Positions 46,888 to 58,171 of a stretch of DNA of 64,000 nucleotides are shown piece after piece (the stretch's first letter is position 1; the number at the start of each line of letters is the position of its first letter). The stretch covers positions 8,163,613 through 8,227,612 of the forward strand of contig BTRK01000006.1 in NCBI GenBank assembly GCA_036245805.1. The letters are read 5' to 3'. The translations under genes and the position numbers were made by a program. The stretch comes from Pristionchus mayeri (lineage: Eukaryota > Nematoda > Chromadorea > Rhabditida > Neodiplogasteridae). The notes under the pieces are model-generated. The model saw only the letters and a program-made list of their open reading frames with translations, had not been told where the DNA came from and ran no database searches.

Positions 46888-48859
46888 TGTTGAGGAACTG
46901 TTGAGTTCAGGAGTTCGAGGCCTGCTGCAGAAAGAAATTGGCTTGTTTTGTGATTTTACTTCAATAAAAATACAATATTTACCGAAAAAATATCGCCACT
47001 ACATTTTCAAAGTTTCATGGAAATGACATAACATTTTCGCTTTCAGATTATTCAATAGGTACTGCATGCGACATCTAACAAATTTCAATAATCTATCATC
47101 ACTGAGAACTTTCATATTTTACTTTTCTCCGATATCATTTTATTCTTGTCAAAAGAACAATCGCTCACCACTTTTTCTAAATATTTTGACATTAGCACAC
47201 CCACTGTAGCTCCGAGCTGTCACACGACTGGATTTCCTAGCTACTCGGAGAGCGGACAAAACGGCAACGACCAAAACGGCAACAGAGCATAACTCGCTTG
47301 GGAGACCTTCTTACACGTGGGGACTACCGTATTTAGTCAATGCTACAGTGCCACCATCACCTACAGGAACCAGTTCCTTGGGTCAGATTCAGTTCCGTCA
47401 GATATCAGTGCGTTCGCCTACGAATCGCAGAATATTCGATAAATCCGGCACATCAAAAAGAGAAACTTTGAAATTTTTTCAGTTTCTGATAGACACATGC
47501 ACCCTCTCTCGATGTCTGTACTTGTCATGTTTCAGAAGGACTCATTTGCATAATTAATTACGCTTGAATATATACACTTTTTAACTTCTTTGATTCGCAA
47601 CTAGGCTTAGAAATTTCCTAAAATTCTGAAAACATAGCTATGGACCTATTTTGATGCGATCATTCCGAATATGTTGTTCATTCATGCAAAATCGGAAGTT
47701 TAAATTTTCCTCAATTTTTCGAAGATTTTTTTCTCGAAAACAAAGCCGAACACATAGCTGAATTTTTCATATGTTTTCCTCCTTGATGAGATTTATTCGG
47801 TTTTCTCAAAAGTTTCTCCTTTTTTATCAATTTTAGATTTTTTATTTATCATTCCCTTCACTGTTGATGAATCCCCACAAGTCCTTCAGTAGTCGAATGG
47901 TGCTTAGTTACTCTTTCGAAAATACGCTGCCACAGGTCTACACATTTAGTAATGCCAACACAGAAAACTTTTTTTCGTAAAATCACACTAGGCAGTTTTC
48001 TGGTGATACACATTGCATATCGCTGCACCTTTTGCGATTGACCCAGCCAGCTCAATTGTTGTGGTCAGTGAAGTACTCGGCATGTTTTTATAAACTTTAA
48101 ATTCGGAAAGTCTACAACAACCTGATCGTGACAGTAGTATTCGAAATCTGGATGACGAAATTTGTCCTTCGAAATCAGCCTTTTTTCTCTACCCTGGTTT
48201 TAATACGTCTTGAATGCCGGATATGTTGCAATAATCTTGAAGTGCACCTCTTATAGCATCACATATCAAGAGGGCATAATCAAAAGTGACGAAAAAATAG
48301 GACCCACAAGTGGACATTTTAAAATTCTCTCCTACAATTTTGCACATGTGAGATTTGCGTTGCAATACTATTTCATGAACAAGATGAAACAGAATCCACC
48401 AATGACCGGCAGCGAAAAATCGAATTCCTCCAAAATTGGCATACATGTAGTACTCAGTGAGTATAGCCCAGGGGTGTCTTATTTAGTGTTCTAGATGACT
48501 CATTGAGAAATGCGCGGCACTTTTGTCCGAAAACTTCAATTGTCGAACTTTTGCATTTCGCAATCAATCGAAACGATTGATACTTCTAAAAATGCAGAAT
48601 ATTCAAGTGATCACACATGCCAAGTGCCATAGCGATTGAATGAAAAATCTTGATAAAAAAGTGAAAATTCGATCAAATTTATATTATACGAATTATATAT
48701 CGTTCTGATAGGAGAGCTGAGAAAGTTTTGAAGTTTTAAATTTCTAGCTATTCTAAAACCATTGGAAGTAGTTTGATGATGCTGCAGTGTGCGAGAGACT
48801 GGAGCTCACTCCGTCCAATCGCGACGTCGAGTATGCAAATTTATTATTTTTCCTTCTCC
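46888..48859. other. No gene recognised
   Basis: Nearly 2 kb of AT-rich unique sequence with frames of 94 codons or fewer, none with a recognisable domain. A diverged FB-type terminus (ATATCAGTGCGTTCGCCTAC) lies at 47400-47429. Confidence 0.35.
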
Positions 48860-49200
48860 GCCCCCAGATGCAGCTCATAGACGCACTACAGTCAACAAGA
48901 GGAAAGAGAGTGATGACATGCGGCTTCAATTTGTAATTATGTTTCCAGATTTCCCGTGCACATGCGACATTTTCGAGTAATCGAAAATTAAAATTCGAAA
49001 TCCTTTGCACCCTTACGATTCGCGTTACTCCATTGCTTCGTAAACAGATCAAGTTAGATTGCATCAATCGTTCCACACTTATCATGAAAATGGATTCGCA
49101 ATTGGTCATTAAGATGCAGGAGATGCTGCAGCTGCACATCACCTACAGCAGTCGCACTCACTTAATATCCCATCGTGGTTTCCATCAACTGGCGAGACTC
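48860..49200 (+). repeat. Dispersed repeat DR1, copy
   Basis: Shares TTCGCGTTACTCCATTGCT, TGCATCAATCGTTCCA and CAGCAGTCGCACTCA with 27860-28010. It ends near GTTTCCATCAACTGGCGAGA, the same sequence that precedes the G20 tract at 33266. Confidence 0.7.
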
Positions 49201-49589
49201 TTATACTTATACTTATACTTTATTCACCAGCAGGATGGGGGAGGATAGGCCTTGAAGGCGACGAAGATGGAAGATCAGGTGGTATTTTGGGCTAGGGCGA
49301 GCATGTGGGTGGGGATTTTGTGGCAGTCCGTGTTACAATCGTACGTTGGAAGAGTGGAGGACACAAGTGGGAGAGTTTTTGATGTGACGGCGGAAAGAGA
49401 GACGGGGCATGGTAACTATTTGGTTGGACTCGTGTCTCAAACCAACTTTATAAACACTTGGACCACGATGAACTCAGTCAGACTCATCGTGACAGTGGAA
49501 ACATGTAAATAAACATACTCTCGTGCAATAACCGAGAGAATGCATGAACAAAAGGGAATGATCTCACCTGAACTTCATGCCAGTGCCTG
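49201..49589. other. No gene recognised; open frame 49252-49512
   Basis: Begins with a CTTATA microsatellite. An 86-codon plus frame with a Trp- and Val-rich N-terminus has no recognisable domain. The end of this frame (CGATGAACTCAGT) recurs near 52493, which suggests a repeat. Confidence 0.3.
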
Positions 49590-50040
49590 GACTCTAGAAC
49601 TGTTATTTCTCTATTATGTGTGCTCTCTCGCCGGTCAGATCGATGGGATCGCATGGGATTGTTTGCAATGTTGAGAAAGTGACCCAAATCCTTACTCACT
49701 TCAGTATTCCTGCACATAATTTAAGAGATAATGACAACATCCATCGACTCGATTCACTCCGAATTGATGACCTGCAAGAGAACGATAACTAACGTAAACT
49801 AATTTATGCAAGTTTAGCCTGCATGCGACCATCAGAATGGATAGATAAATTCTCTCATTTATTTGATGTTTTTTTCACAGGGACCCGAACAAAATCGAAT
49901 CGTTAGTGATCACGCATGATTCGGGTCTCACTGAAGCACGGAATGCCAGGCTGGATTTGCATTTGTTAACGCGAACTTTTATTACTATTTTACACTTAGA
50001 ACACTGGTCATATATTCCGAATCTGACCTTACAGCTCAGA
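49590..50040 (+). repeat. Dispersed repeat DR2, copy 2
   Basis: Collinear with 7760-8230. The CTCTCTCGCCGGTCAGA block is also the core of the hairpin at 61701-61775. Confidence 0.65.
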
Positions 50041-50599
50041 CAACATCACCTGTCCAGATCGAACAGTTAGAACTGTGAGTCTATAGTTGTTCTTTACGAC
50101 AATAAATGTTGGTTTATCAAAGAAAGGAATATTTATTTTGAGAATAGTATATTAATTATTTATTATCACAAAAACACATCAATGAAAGCGAAATTCCATC
50201 ACCCACTGCACAAGAAGGCAGGGAAGTACTTTTGCCATCCCTCCGTAATCGGGAATCATCAGGCCATAATTTTTGCTGCACATACATATATCTCAAACAT
50301 AACTCTAAAAATATGAATGAGCAAAAATAATATTCAAAAAAAATTATCACAAAAAAATGTTAACGTCTGCGAATTCTAAAAAAAAAACAATAACTTCGTC
50401 CTTGATGATCCTTCCGTACAGAATATTTCAATATGTCTTACTCTTTCAACGAAATTCATGTTCCTGTTCTACAAAATCAGAGTATCACGACAACAAATGC
50501 AATCAGATATAACACATTGGTTGCCCTCCCTTCATAATCACAGACTAATGGTTAAGAAGATGTTTTGCTTCGCATCAGGCAACGATCTATTGCTCTGTG
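50041..50599. other. No gene recognised
   Basis: AT-rich, with several A runs; no repeat partner noticed. Confidence 0.35.
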
Positions 50600-50820
50600 G
50601 TGAGGCATCTCGGTAATATTACAACCGTGCAACCACGAAATACCATGTCCAAAAATTCAAAAAAAATGTTCATTTGAATATTTTTACCAAAGTTGAATTA
50701 TTCACAACCATAATAAATATCAAATTTGTATTCACTAATCTCCTCTTCACTCACCAGCGGATCATTTTGGGATCGCATACGTGGATGCATCAGTACGCCA
50801 GAGAGACTAATGAAGAAATA
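50600..50820 (+). repeat. DR3 fragment
   Basis: Resembles 31030-31200 (CCACGAAATACCATGTC and a following CTCTTC..TCACCAG segment). Ends at the maT-like element. Confidence 0.45.
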
Positions 50821-50822
50821 TA

Positions 50823-52078
50823 CAGGGTGCGCCATAATTACCCGGATAGATGTTCATGTGTTTCCCACCTTTGGAATGGGACTTGAATGATATGGTTCTT
50901 GGTAGTGTTTATCAAATATCTGGGTAATAGTAAAATACTAGCGATTTTTCACTAGGCCTCATTTCGCTCTCACACAAGCTTTCCTCTCATACCCGACTGT
51001 TCCCGGAGGTAATTTTCATGTATTCCGTACCATACTTTGAGAATGGCACCCTTGAAGGAGACGACTGTCGAGCACTTGGTAGGGGACATCTTGGACTACA
51101 ACACTCCTAAACATTGAAGTCGAGGGGTTGAGATCGGTGTAGTTCGGGGGCCAATCAGTCGGAATGATTAATCGGGTGTATGGTGTCCGGACACTACTTT
51201 TTCTTTTGAATGATAGTAGAATCTTGGTGAAATGTCTAGTAGCCCATATCGAAGTGGGAATGGGCCAAGGGTAGAAGCTTGTCTCTGATGATGTGCTTCA
51301 TGTGATACTTCTTATTGATCTTGACGCCCGGAGTGACCAAAACGAAAGGGAACTTGCCTGTTGGGCAAATTACAACCCAAACCATGATGTAAAGGGGATG
51401 GCTGGAGAACTAGTGATTCCACAATTATTTTTGGATTCTTCAGGATCAGAGGCAGTGATTATACCGTTATTTGATATTCAGCTTGCCTTCGACGTTAAAG
51501 ATATTTGCATTACTAAATAACGTACAAAAGTGCGCGGACCTAGCACAATGCAACAACAGTTTACGGTATCGTTCTCTACGGAGCTTGATCTGACGCACCT
51601 CTAGTCCGTGTAACTTAATGAGCGTGTTAGAGAGAAGAGTTAACTAGGACATGAGAAAACCACGAACGAATGCGTTCGAACTATCGAGATTCTTATTCAC
51701 CAGAATGTGATTCCGAAGCACCTCTCTTTCCGATGCGCTCTAGGTCCCTGGTGGTGGAAGCACAGACCGACTGCCCTATTCCCGGACGACCCTGGTCAGT
51801 ATACAGCCATTGGTCCATAATATCGGTAACGGGAGCAGCTGACATGTGAAAGCCGAGTCGACGAGCTATGTTACACAGTCCGTGTACAGGTAGGGAATGC
51901 GGGTTTGAAGCGACGAGTCATCTCCATTACTAGAATACTCGACTAATTGAGATGAATCCTTGAATAGTGAGAGAGCAATAGCCACGCATTATGGTGATGT
52001 AATAGGGATCGCACATATCGATTAGGCCGCGGAGCAACAGAATGTTGAAATCAGTCCGGGTAATTATGGCGCACCCTG
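50823..52078 (-). mobile_element. maT-like Tc1/mariner element (1.26 kb), decayed
   Basis: The ends CAGGGTGCGCCATAATTACC (50823) and its complement (ending 52078) form terminal inverted repeats of 24 bp or more. TA precedes the left end; the right flank is not TA, so the target duplication has decayed or the edge is off. The length is normal for a complete Tc1/mariner-type element, and the minus strand carries transposase relics. Confidence 0.85.
51030..51420 (-). pseudogene. maT-like transposase relic
   Basis: Reading the minus strand across several frameshifts gives segments typical of the IS630/Tc1/mariner DDE transposases: a VW..ICPTGKFPFVLVTPGVKINK segment (about 51400-51310), TFHQDSTIIQKKK (about 51233-51195, with the second catalytic Asp) and WPPNYTDLNP followed in another frame by LDF (about 51160-51115, with the third catalytic Asp). 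The two Asp codons begin 102 bp apart. In this family the DDE domain cuts and joins the element at TA sites. Multiple frameshifts and stop codons mean no functional protein. Confidence 0.75.
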
Positions 52079-52547
52079 AAGTTAGTTGATCAGTTTCTCA
52101 CTTTCCGAAGCATTTCCGTGAATCGATGATCTTTCACCTGAAGGGGAAATGCCCTCGCTGACGTCGAAAGGATCGACAACGATCCCGATCGAAGGGGACA
52201 TCTATGAGAGCTAGCGAAGAGAAGATATTTCGTAAATCTCTCCTTCTCCCTCTCTCTTGACCACACAGAGAATGATCTCTTGGAATGCTTTGGTTTATGA
52301 ATCCCATGGTTGATGTGTACAATCAACATTAATTAACATTTAGAGAATTGCTGCGCAATATATTGAGGAAGGGGACTGCCTTCGCCATCCCTCTGCACTC
52401 CAAACTAACCTGGTCCTAAATTTAGCCCCGCTTAGTTTCTCTAAACATGCGAGACTCATGCCACATCCCAATTTAATAAGAACATGTACCCCGATGAACT
52501 CAGTAACAGCAACTATTGCAGTCAAAAATGGAAATAACAATCTATAG
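52079..52547. other. No gene recognised
   Basis: Contains a segment near 52375-52510 with a loose resemblance to 50190-50240 and 49465-49480, probably an old repeat. Opposite-strand frames here are short. Confidence 0.35.
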
Positions 52548-53938
52548 CTATATGAAGTCATTTTTAGGAACTCTTACCAATCTGGAATGGTCCCCTCCCA
52601 TTGGAGGCATTCCATAGTAACCCCCGTCAAGAAATCACCCCCCTTTTCCAATCCCCTAAATTACAGGCCTATCTCAATTACATCCTTCTTCTGCAGAGTT
52701 TTTGAGCGAATTTTGTGCAAATCCATTATTACCCATTGTGAGCAATTACAAATTTTCCCCGATGAGCAGTACGGATTCCGAAAGGAAAGATCTCGTGAAC
52801 TCCAAATGCTCGAACTCCTCGAACACTGGTCATCCTCTATTAGTGATGGGAAGCCAGTTGACGTAATCTACTTCGATTTCGCAAAAGCTTTTGACAGAGT
52901 ATCCCACCCCAAGCTAAAACTCAAGCTTAGTGCTATAGGCCTCTCCGAAAATACAATCAAATGGATAACAGGATATCTCACACATAGATCATTCCAAGTG
53001 AGAGTAAAAGATGTGCTTTCTACCTCAATGCCTGTGACTAGCGGCGTCCCACAGGGCTCAGTCTTAGGACCTTTACTCTTCCTAATTTACACCTCGGAAA
53101 TCCCTACTCTAGTGCAAAATCATGGCGTTGTCGCAAGAATGTATGCCGATGATATACAAATATATCGATCCTTTAGGAAGGGAAACTCACCTGCTCCTCT
53201 CCAATCAGCAATTGATACAATCGCAAAATGGTCAGAAGAGTGGCAACTCCCTCTCGCTGCGCATAAATGTAACTCATTGCACCTGGGCAGAGCAAATATA
53301 AAGAGAACATATTCTATAGGAACCACAACTTTAGAACAAAAAGAAAAAGTGAAAGACCTAGGTTTTGTTATCCAGAAAAACCTCTCATTTTCCGACCATT
53401 GCGCTACCGTTTCCATTAAAGCCAAAACTGCCTGCCACACTATACTCAGAGCCTTACGAACCACAAAGTACTCCTAAAAACGTACTCAATGTACATTAGA
53501 CCGATTTTAGAAAGCGCTTCATCCGTATTCAGCCCTTACCAAAACAAAGATAAAAAGGAATTGGAAAAGGTACGGAACTACTTCACACGACGTTTATTTA
53601 TGCGCTGTTTAAATCATACATGGGAAAACATGCCCTCCGCTCTCGATCGCAACAAGAAACTAGGCATTGATTCCCTAGAGAAGCGTAGAATAGCGATTGA
53701 TATGAGAGTAGCCACAAATCTCATCCGAGGCAAATATAGTATTTCCAACCGAAAGCCACATTATTTCAAAATTTACTACACTCGAAACGGCATGAACTTC
53801 AATAATCCTGGATCGAACCACAACTACAGACACAATAGTTTCTTCCCCCCACCATTGTTATTCATCCGTCATTTAATCGTCATTAATTTCATGTTCTATT
53901 ACAGTTTTTTCACACGTTATTTCGAACGAAATAGCATA
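52548..53938 (+). mobile_element. 5'-truncated non-LTR retrotransposon (LINE)
   Basis: A LINE reverse transcriptase begins mid-domain at about 52551 (after a stop at 52545-52550) and continues to about 53938, where a Helitron-like element follows. No endonuclease domain or first ORF precedes it; 5' truncation is the usual outcome of target-primed reverse transcription. No poly(A) or 3' microsatellite can be separated from the Helitron start. Confidence 0.9.
52587..53938 (+). pseudogene. LINE reverse transcriptase, truncated and frameshifted
   Basis: The first 296 codons (52587-53477) are uninterrupted and contain canonical reverse transcriptase blocks: NYRPISITS (residues 25-33), YGFRKERS (62-69), VIYFDFAKAFDRV (93-105, first catalytic Asp), SGVPQGSVLGPLLF (152-165) and YADD (186-189, catalytic Asp pair). 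A one-base loss near 53472 ends the frame; the thumb/C-terminal part continues in another frame from 53489 (YIRPILESASSVFSPYQ, then KLGIDSLEKRRIAIDMRV). The motifs resemble the CR1/Jockey-like LINEs; clade assignment is uncertain. It would copy element RNA into DNA at a nicked target. The single frameshift in over 400 codons suggests a fairly recent insertion. Confidence 0.9.
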
Positions 53939-54123
53939 AATATATATATATATATATATATAAAGCGAAGTGTCTGTCCGTCTGTCCGTATGTCCGGATT
54001 GCGAAACGATTACGAAATGTGGAGGGAGAGAGAACGCGCGTCAACAAGTTTCGAAACGAGTTATTGCGAAACATACCCCGCTGGGACGGGGCCCCCGCCG
54101 AAGGCGGGGGGCAGCCGGACTAG
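53938..54123 (+). mobile_element. Non-autonomous Helitron-like element, copy 3
   Basis: Starts in a TA run, then AAAGCGAAGTG and a short GTCTGTCC microsatellite, a middle part shared with copy 2 (GCGAAACGATTACGAAATGT, GTCAACAAGTTTCGAAACGA), a GC-rich 3' hairpin and a CTAG end at 54120-54123 followed by T. An internal GTCT/GTCC microsatellite is typical of Helentron-type non-autonomous elements. It follows the LINE directly. Confidence 0.85.
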
Positions 54124-54159
54124 TAATTTTTAAATAAAAGCTCGCTTTCGTTAACCATC

Positions 54160-54720
54160 TACTCATTCACAGCGTGCTGCAGATATCAAGTATATTACAC
54201 CCAGCCATGAAGTGAGAGTAACGACAGCCGTCTGCAATTTGTTAATATTATTATAACTATAAATATCCTTGATTGGCCACACTGATGAGATTTGTATAAA
54301 TGCAAATTGAAATTCCAAATGGTGCCCACCCTCGAGATACGCGATACACCACAGCTTCGTAAAACAATCTGTGCAGACGGCATCAATGTTTGATATGCTT
54401 TACGTTTTATTTAACTCAGTATTTGTCACGGAGTTGCTACAGCTGCACATCTCCTGCAGTAGTCGCACTCATTAATTATTCAATTGAGACATTGTCAAGA
54501 GAATGAAAGGAAACCAGTAAATTTCAAATTATTTAGCAAATCACAATCGTGTGTTGGTGTTTCCGAGCGTCTTCAAAAGCTCAAAAAAGCTGTCCCATCG
54601 GTAGTTCCAACGGTGCGAGTGATATTGTAACATAAATCAAAATAAAGTAAATAAGGGTACCTGTGTCCCATGCACGATAGTGAACTGCGACGATTGCATT
54701 ACGCGTCTGAGAACAGGGCT
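54160..54720 (+). repeat. Dispersed repeat DR1, copy
   Basis: The fullest plus-strand copy: GAGATACGCGATACACCA, CATCAATG, a CAGCTGCACATCTCCTGCAG block, GAGCGTCTTCAAAAGCTC and CGACGATTGCATTACG in order. Confidence 0.7.
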
Positions 54721-55534
54721 GAGACTAGAGCGAATTCAGAAGTTATATGACAAAATGGTTGGATAAAACGTTTCAATGTACTTTTTTTCTATCATCCGCT
54801 ACCTGTCTGAAACTCCAAACCTGCATTTGTAGGACTATTTTTCGCTGAAAAAAATGTCCACGTTGAAATTTAGAGGTTTATGGGCATAGAATTGATCCAC
54901 TCGACCCCATCTCTTTCGATTACGCAATACTCTCTTTCTGGTCTCACGACATGCTGTCTGCATGAACCAAAAATGCATATATGTATATATATACTATGCA
55001 TATATACTGCATATATGTATGTATATATACTACGCGGTTTATGTAGTGTATAACGCTAAAATTTAACTTTTATGTTTTAAACAACATCGCAGATCTGCAA
55101 TCATACAAATGTTTACAATTGACACCTATGCGCGTTCTGAAACGCAAAGAAATAAATAAGCATTTTTAGAGCAATTTTTTGTAAAATGAAAGAGAAAATA
55201 ATGTATTTGTTTTGATTCACGTCCTGACTACTTATTGACAAATACATTACACGATATATTTTAGCCGACGTTGAAACCCAATAATCACGGGAGTTTCGTT
55301 TCTGTTAGACTTCCTAGCAATTAGCGAAGCGTAATTTTTACAGATTACCATAATCAATTATAATGTTATTAATTATTCATAATGATTGCGCCGCTATATT
55401 TTAAAAATAATAAAATGTCGATAGATTAACACATTTTGCTCATCCTTCTACCCAAATCTAGATCGGCAATCGAGCGAGAATCAATCTTTGACACTCTCCG
55501 GAAGATAACGATACTGGGGTAAGATATATTGAAT
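54721..55534. other. No gene recognised
   Basis: AT-rich. At 54975-55035 ATATATGTATATATATACTA-type repeats form an imperfect palindrome. Confidence 0.4.
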
Positions 55535-55860
55535 TAATAAATATTAGCCTGGTAATCAACATGAAATATCGTGTGCGTAAATAGAGGGAAGGGGATAGTG
55601 AGATTATTTAGGATTATCCATCGAAAACGGATTTTTATAGAGCAAAATATTATACTTTTAATTTATTTTAAAGATGTAACTTAAAATTGAAGGGCAGTTA
55701 TCGAAGTACATCATGAATTTATTGATAACCTGGTACAGATAATTAAATAATAAAAATGTCTACTAAACTGTTTACTTGAAGATCATGGTCAGACTACGCT
55801 CCTGTGAATTCATGTTTCAGAAGCAGCATGTATGGCGCCTGCGCCGAATGACAACAGTGG
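55535..55860 (+). repeat. Dispersed repeat DR4, copy 2
   Basis: Matches 3055-3400 at both ends; see that entry. Confidence 0.55.
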
Positions 55861-57197
55861 TGTTGACCCTTCCGATTCAACACAATATTTTTATCGAGCC
55901 ACGCCTTTTATACGATCGTATTCACACTTTTTCATAATTGTCACATGCTTCCAATCTTCATGATCTACCCGAATCGAGTTAGCCGCACATTTTGATAAAT
56001 TATCTGTTTAAACAATTCGATACTCCAGTACTTCTATCCATGATACCGGCGTTTCTCTCGAGCACTAACCAGGAATTGGAATGGTGCAGCAGCATTATAT
56101 CGACGAATGTCTCATCGCTTTATGAAATATCGAAATGATTTTTTTATTAAAACCCATGTGACTCGGAGAACATCAGGCCCTTCACTACTCCCTCTCGTCT
56201 TCTAATATCTATGCATCCAGCAATAACCTGTTGACGCATTGATGGGGGGACCGATCCATCAACCTCAACAGATAATACATTGAGATGGGAAGTTTGTCCA
56301 TAACATAAATTATTTCTCTGGTGGTCACTTCAAGCTATTTTGGCGCTTCCGCGAGATTCGGGCTTCAGCAGCCCTCCATAACCGAAAAAGGTAAAGCAAG
56401 AAAAGTGACTGCGTGTGTCGTTTTCGTACAATATTGCTTACAATTACGTGCTTCTCGGCATTTTTTAGGATGAGAACTATTGCGCCATGCAGTCTTTTAT
56501 ATCACGGATCTCCTATAAAAATGCAGGAAATGAGACCCCTATACGACAACTTTTTTGGATCACGTATTTCGCTGTAAGCGTGAGGAATGACCAAAGTGAG
56601 GGCGGGGAGAACGCCTATCCACTTCATACCTCAAAATTTGCATTTGCATGATGAACGGAGTAGCATTTTGACTCTTCAACGAATCCCAGATTCTTTTGAT
56701 TCCGATCATTCGGAGCGGTCGAATACCAGAATCAATGATTCCCAGAATCGTCGAATCTGGGAATCCCGGATTCCCAAGGTCATAACCCTGTTAATTTTCA
56801 TCGAATCTTTTCCAAATTTTTACTATGCATTAACATCGTTAGACGATTCCGTTAGACGATAGACGATTCCGAATAAGAGAAAACGATCACTGACAGAGGA
56901 TCATGCTATCAATTTTCATTGCGCAAATATATTTGCAAAAAAAATAAAAATAAAATGAAAGCTTGCTAGCAAATGTGTTTACCGAGCAAGTGATGCCTCG
57001 CTTCGCACACCTAATTAATTCATTCCACCTTCATTTTAAAGAAGGAGTAACACGAAAAATTAGTTCAATTAGCCTTATGTAATAGAAGCCAGCAGCCCGA
57101 TAATGAATCACGTTATCCGAAGTTTCACAGACAGCTCTGAGGTTATTTACATACGCGCAAAGTTCATTGACAGCGCAGGGTAGCTACTAGTTCGTTT
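55861..57197. other. No gene recognised
   Basis: A 91-codon plus frame at 56587-56862 contains a locally repeated GAATC/GGGAATC-type sequence (56670-56780) and no domain. An ACGATTCCG..TTAGACGAT duplication occurs at 56843-56868. Confidence 0.3.
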
Positions 57198-57395
57198 ATG
57201 TTTCACTTGCTCTTCATATTTTTCGCCTCGTTCTTGGGTAATTTGGCTACAGTTTCCCATTGCGAGAGCAATATCTTCGTGGTGGGACTCCCTAGCATCC
57301 ATTCGTATTACCCCTTCTTTAACACTGAATATCTGGTTGCTCGTAGGAAAATGTTAAACAAATATTCTGTGAATATCGGAAAATATAAACCGTAG
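57198..57395 (+). CDS. Possible small secreted protein or first exon
   Basis: An ATG-started frame of 65 codons. Residues 1-20 (MFHLLFIFFASFLGNLATVS) look like a classical signal peptide with possible cleavage after a small residue before HC. The remainder (IFVVGLPSIHSYYPFFNTEY) is unfamiliar. A GTAGGAAA donor-like site at about 57341 could make this the first exon of a longer gene, but I could not find a convincing partner exon. No repeat partner in the window, which slightly favours a host sequence. Confidence 0.3.
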   Translation: MFHLLFIFFASFLGNLATVSHCESNIFVVGLPSIHSYYPFFNTEYLVARRKMLNKYSVNIGKYKP

Positions 57396-58171
57396 AAGAC
57401 ACGTCGTGTTCGTTTTGGAACCCTGATATCAAATTGAAACAATTTTTTAAAAAACACATAAACAATAGTATATTTGTACCAAAAAACGACGCTGCCATTC
57501 ACTGTCTCGCTCTACATTTCTCGGTGATGAAGAACGGCCGAAACCGAAATCTCAGGGCATGCGCAGAAGCGCCGCAGAAAAAATCCAGCAAAATCCGAAT
57601 GACAGTCCCGTTGATTTGTTGCCACATAGAGTCGTTGTGACAATGCGAGAGTTCTAGGATACCAATGAGGCAGTATTTTCGACGGTGAAATCAAAATTTA
57701 AAATAATATTATTTTGATATTATCACAAAAAAATGTCAATGGTCGATTATCAACCTTGTACTATCTCTTCTAAATAATTCCCCATACTCTCTCGTACCTG
57801 CGTTTGTCCCTCGCGTCATCTCTGCATCTCCAGTATCCTTCCATTTCCCTTCTTTCACTTCGTCGTTACTCTTCCATCTTACTCATGTAACGACAAATGA
57901 ACGAACACATATGACAGCACTAGAATTGCATGGTCGAATAATGATTCACTCGGGGCTCAAGAACTAAGGACTACCAGAGCCCGAAAATTACATATAATTA
58001 TCCCGATAATTATATTGCACTATCCAAATCAAAAACTACATAACCAAATTGTGCTGCTACGGGAAATAAGCTAGCGAAAAGTCTAATCATATTGAGTACA
58101 TTAGGCTTTGGGATAACTAGCATAATGGATATGCAGTAAACGAGAAGTTCACGTAAAACTATCATTCGTGA
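57396..58171. other. No gene recognised
   Basis: Intergenic sequence upstream of the candidate gene. The plus frame at 57434-57640 is Lys/Asn-rich at first and then unremarkable; it is not called. Confidence 0.3.

Noticed and set aside
52090..52329. Opposing short frames upstream of the LINE as its first ORF
   Set aside because: They are on the minus strand and lack nucleic-acid-binding motifs; the LINE is simply truncated.
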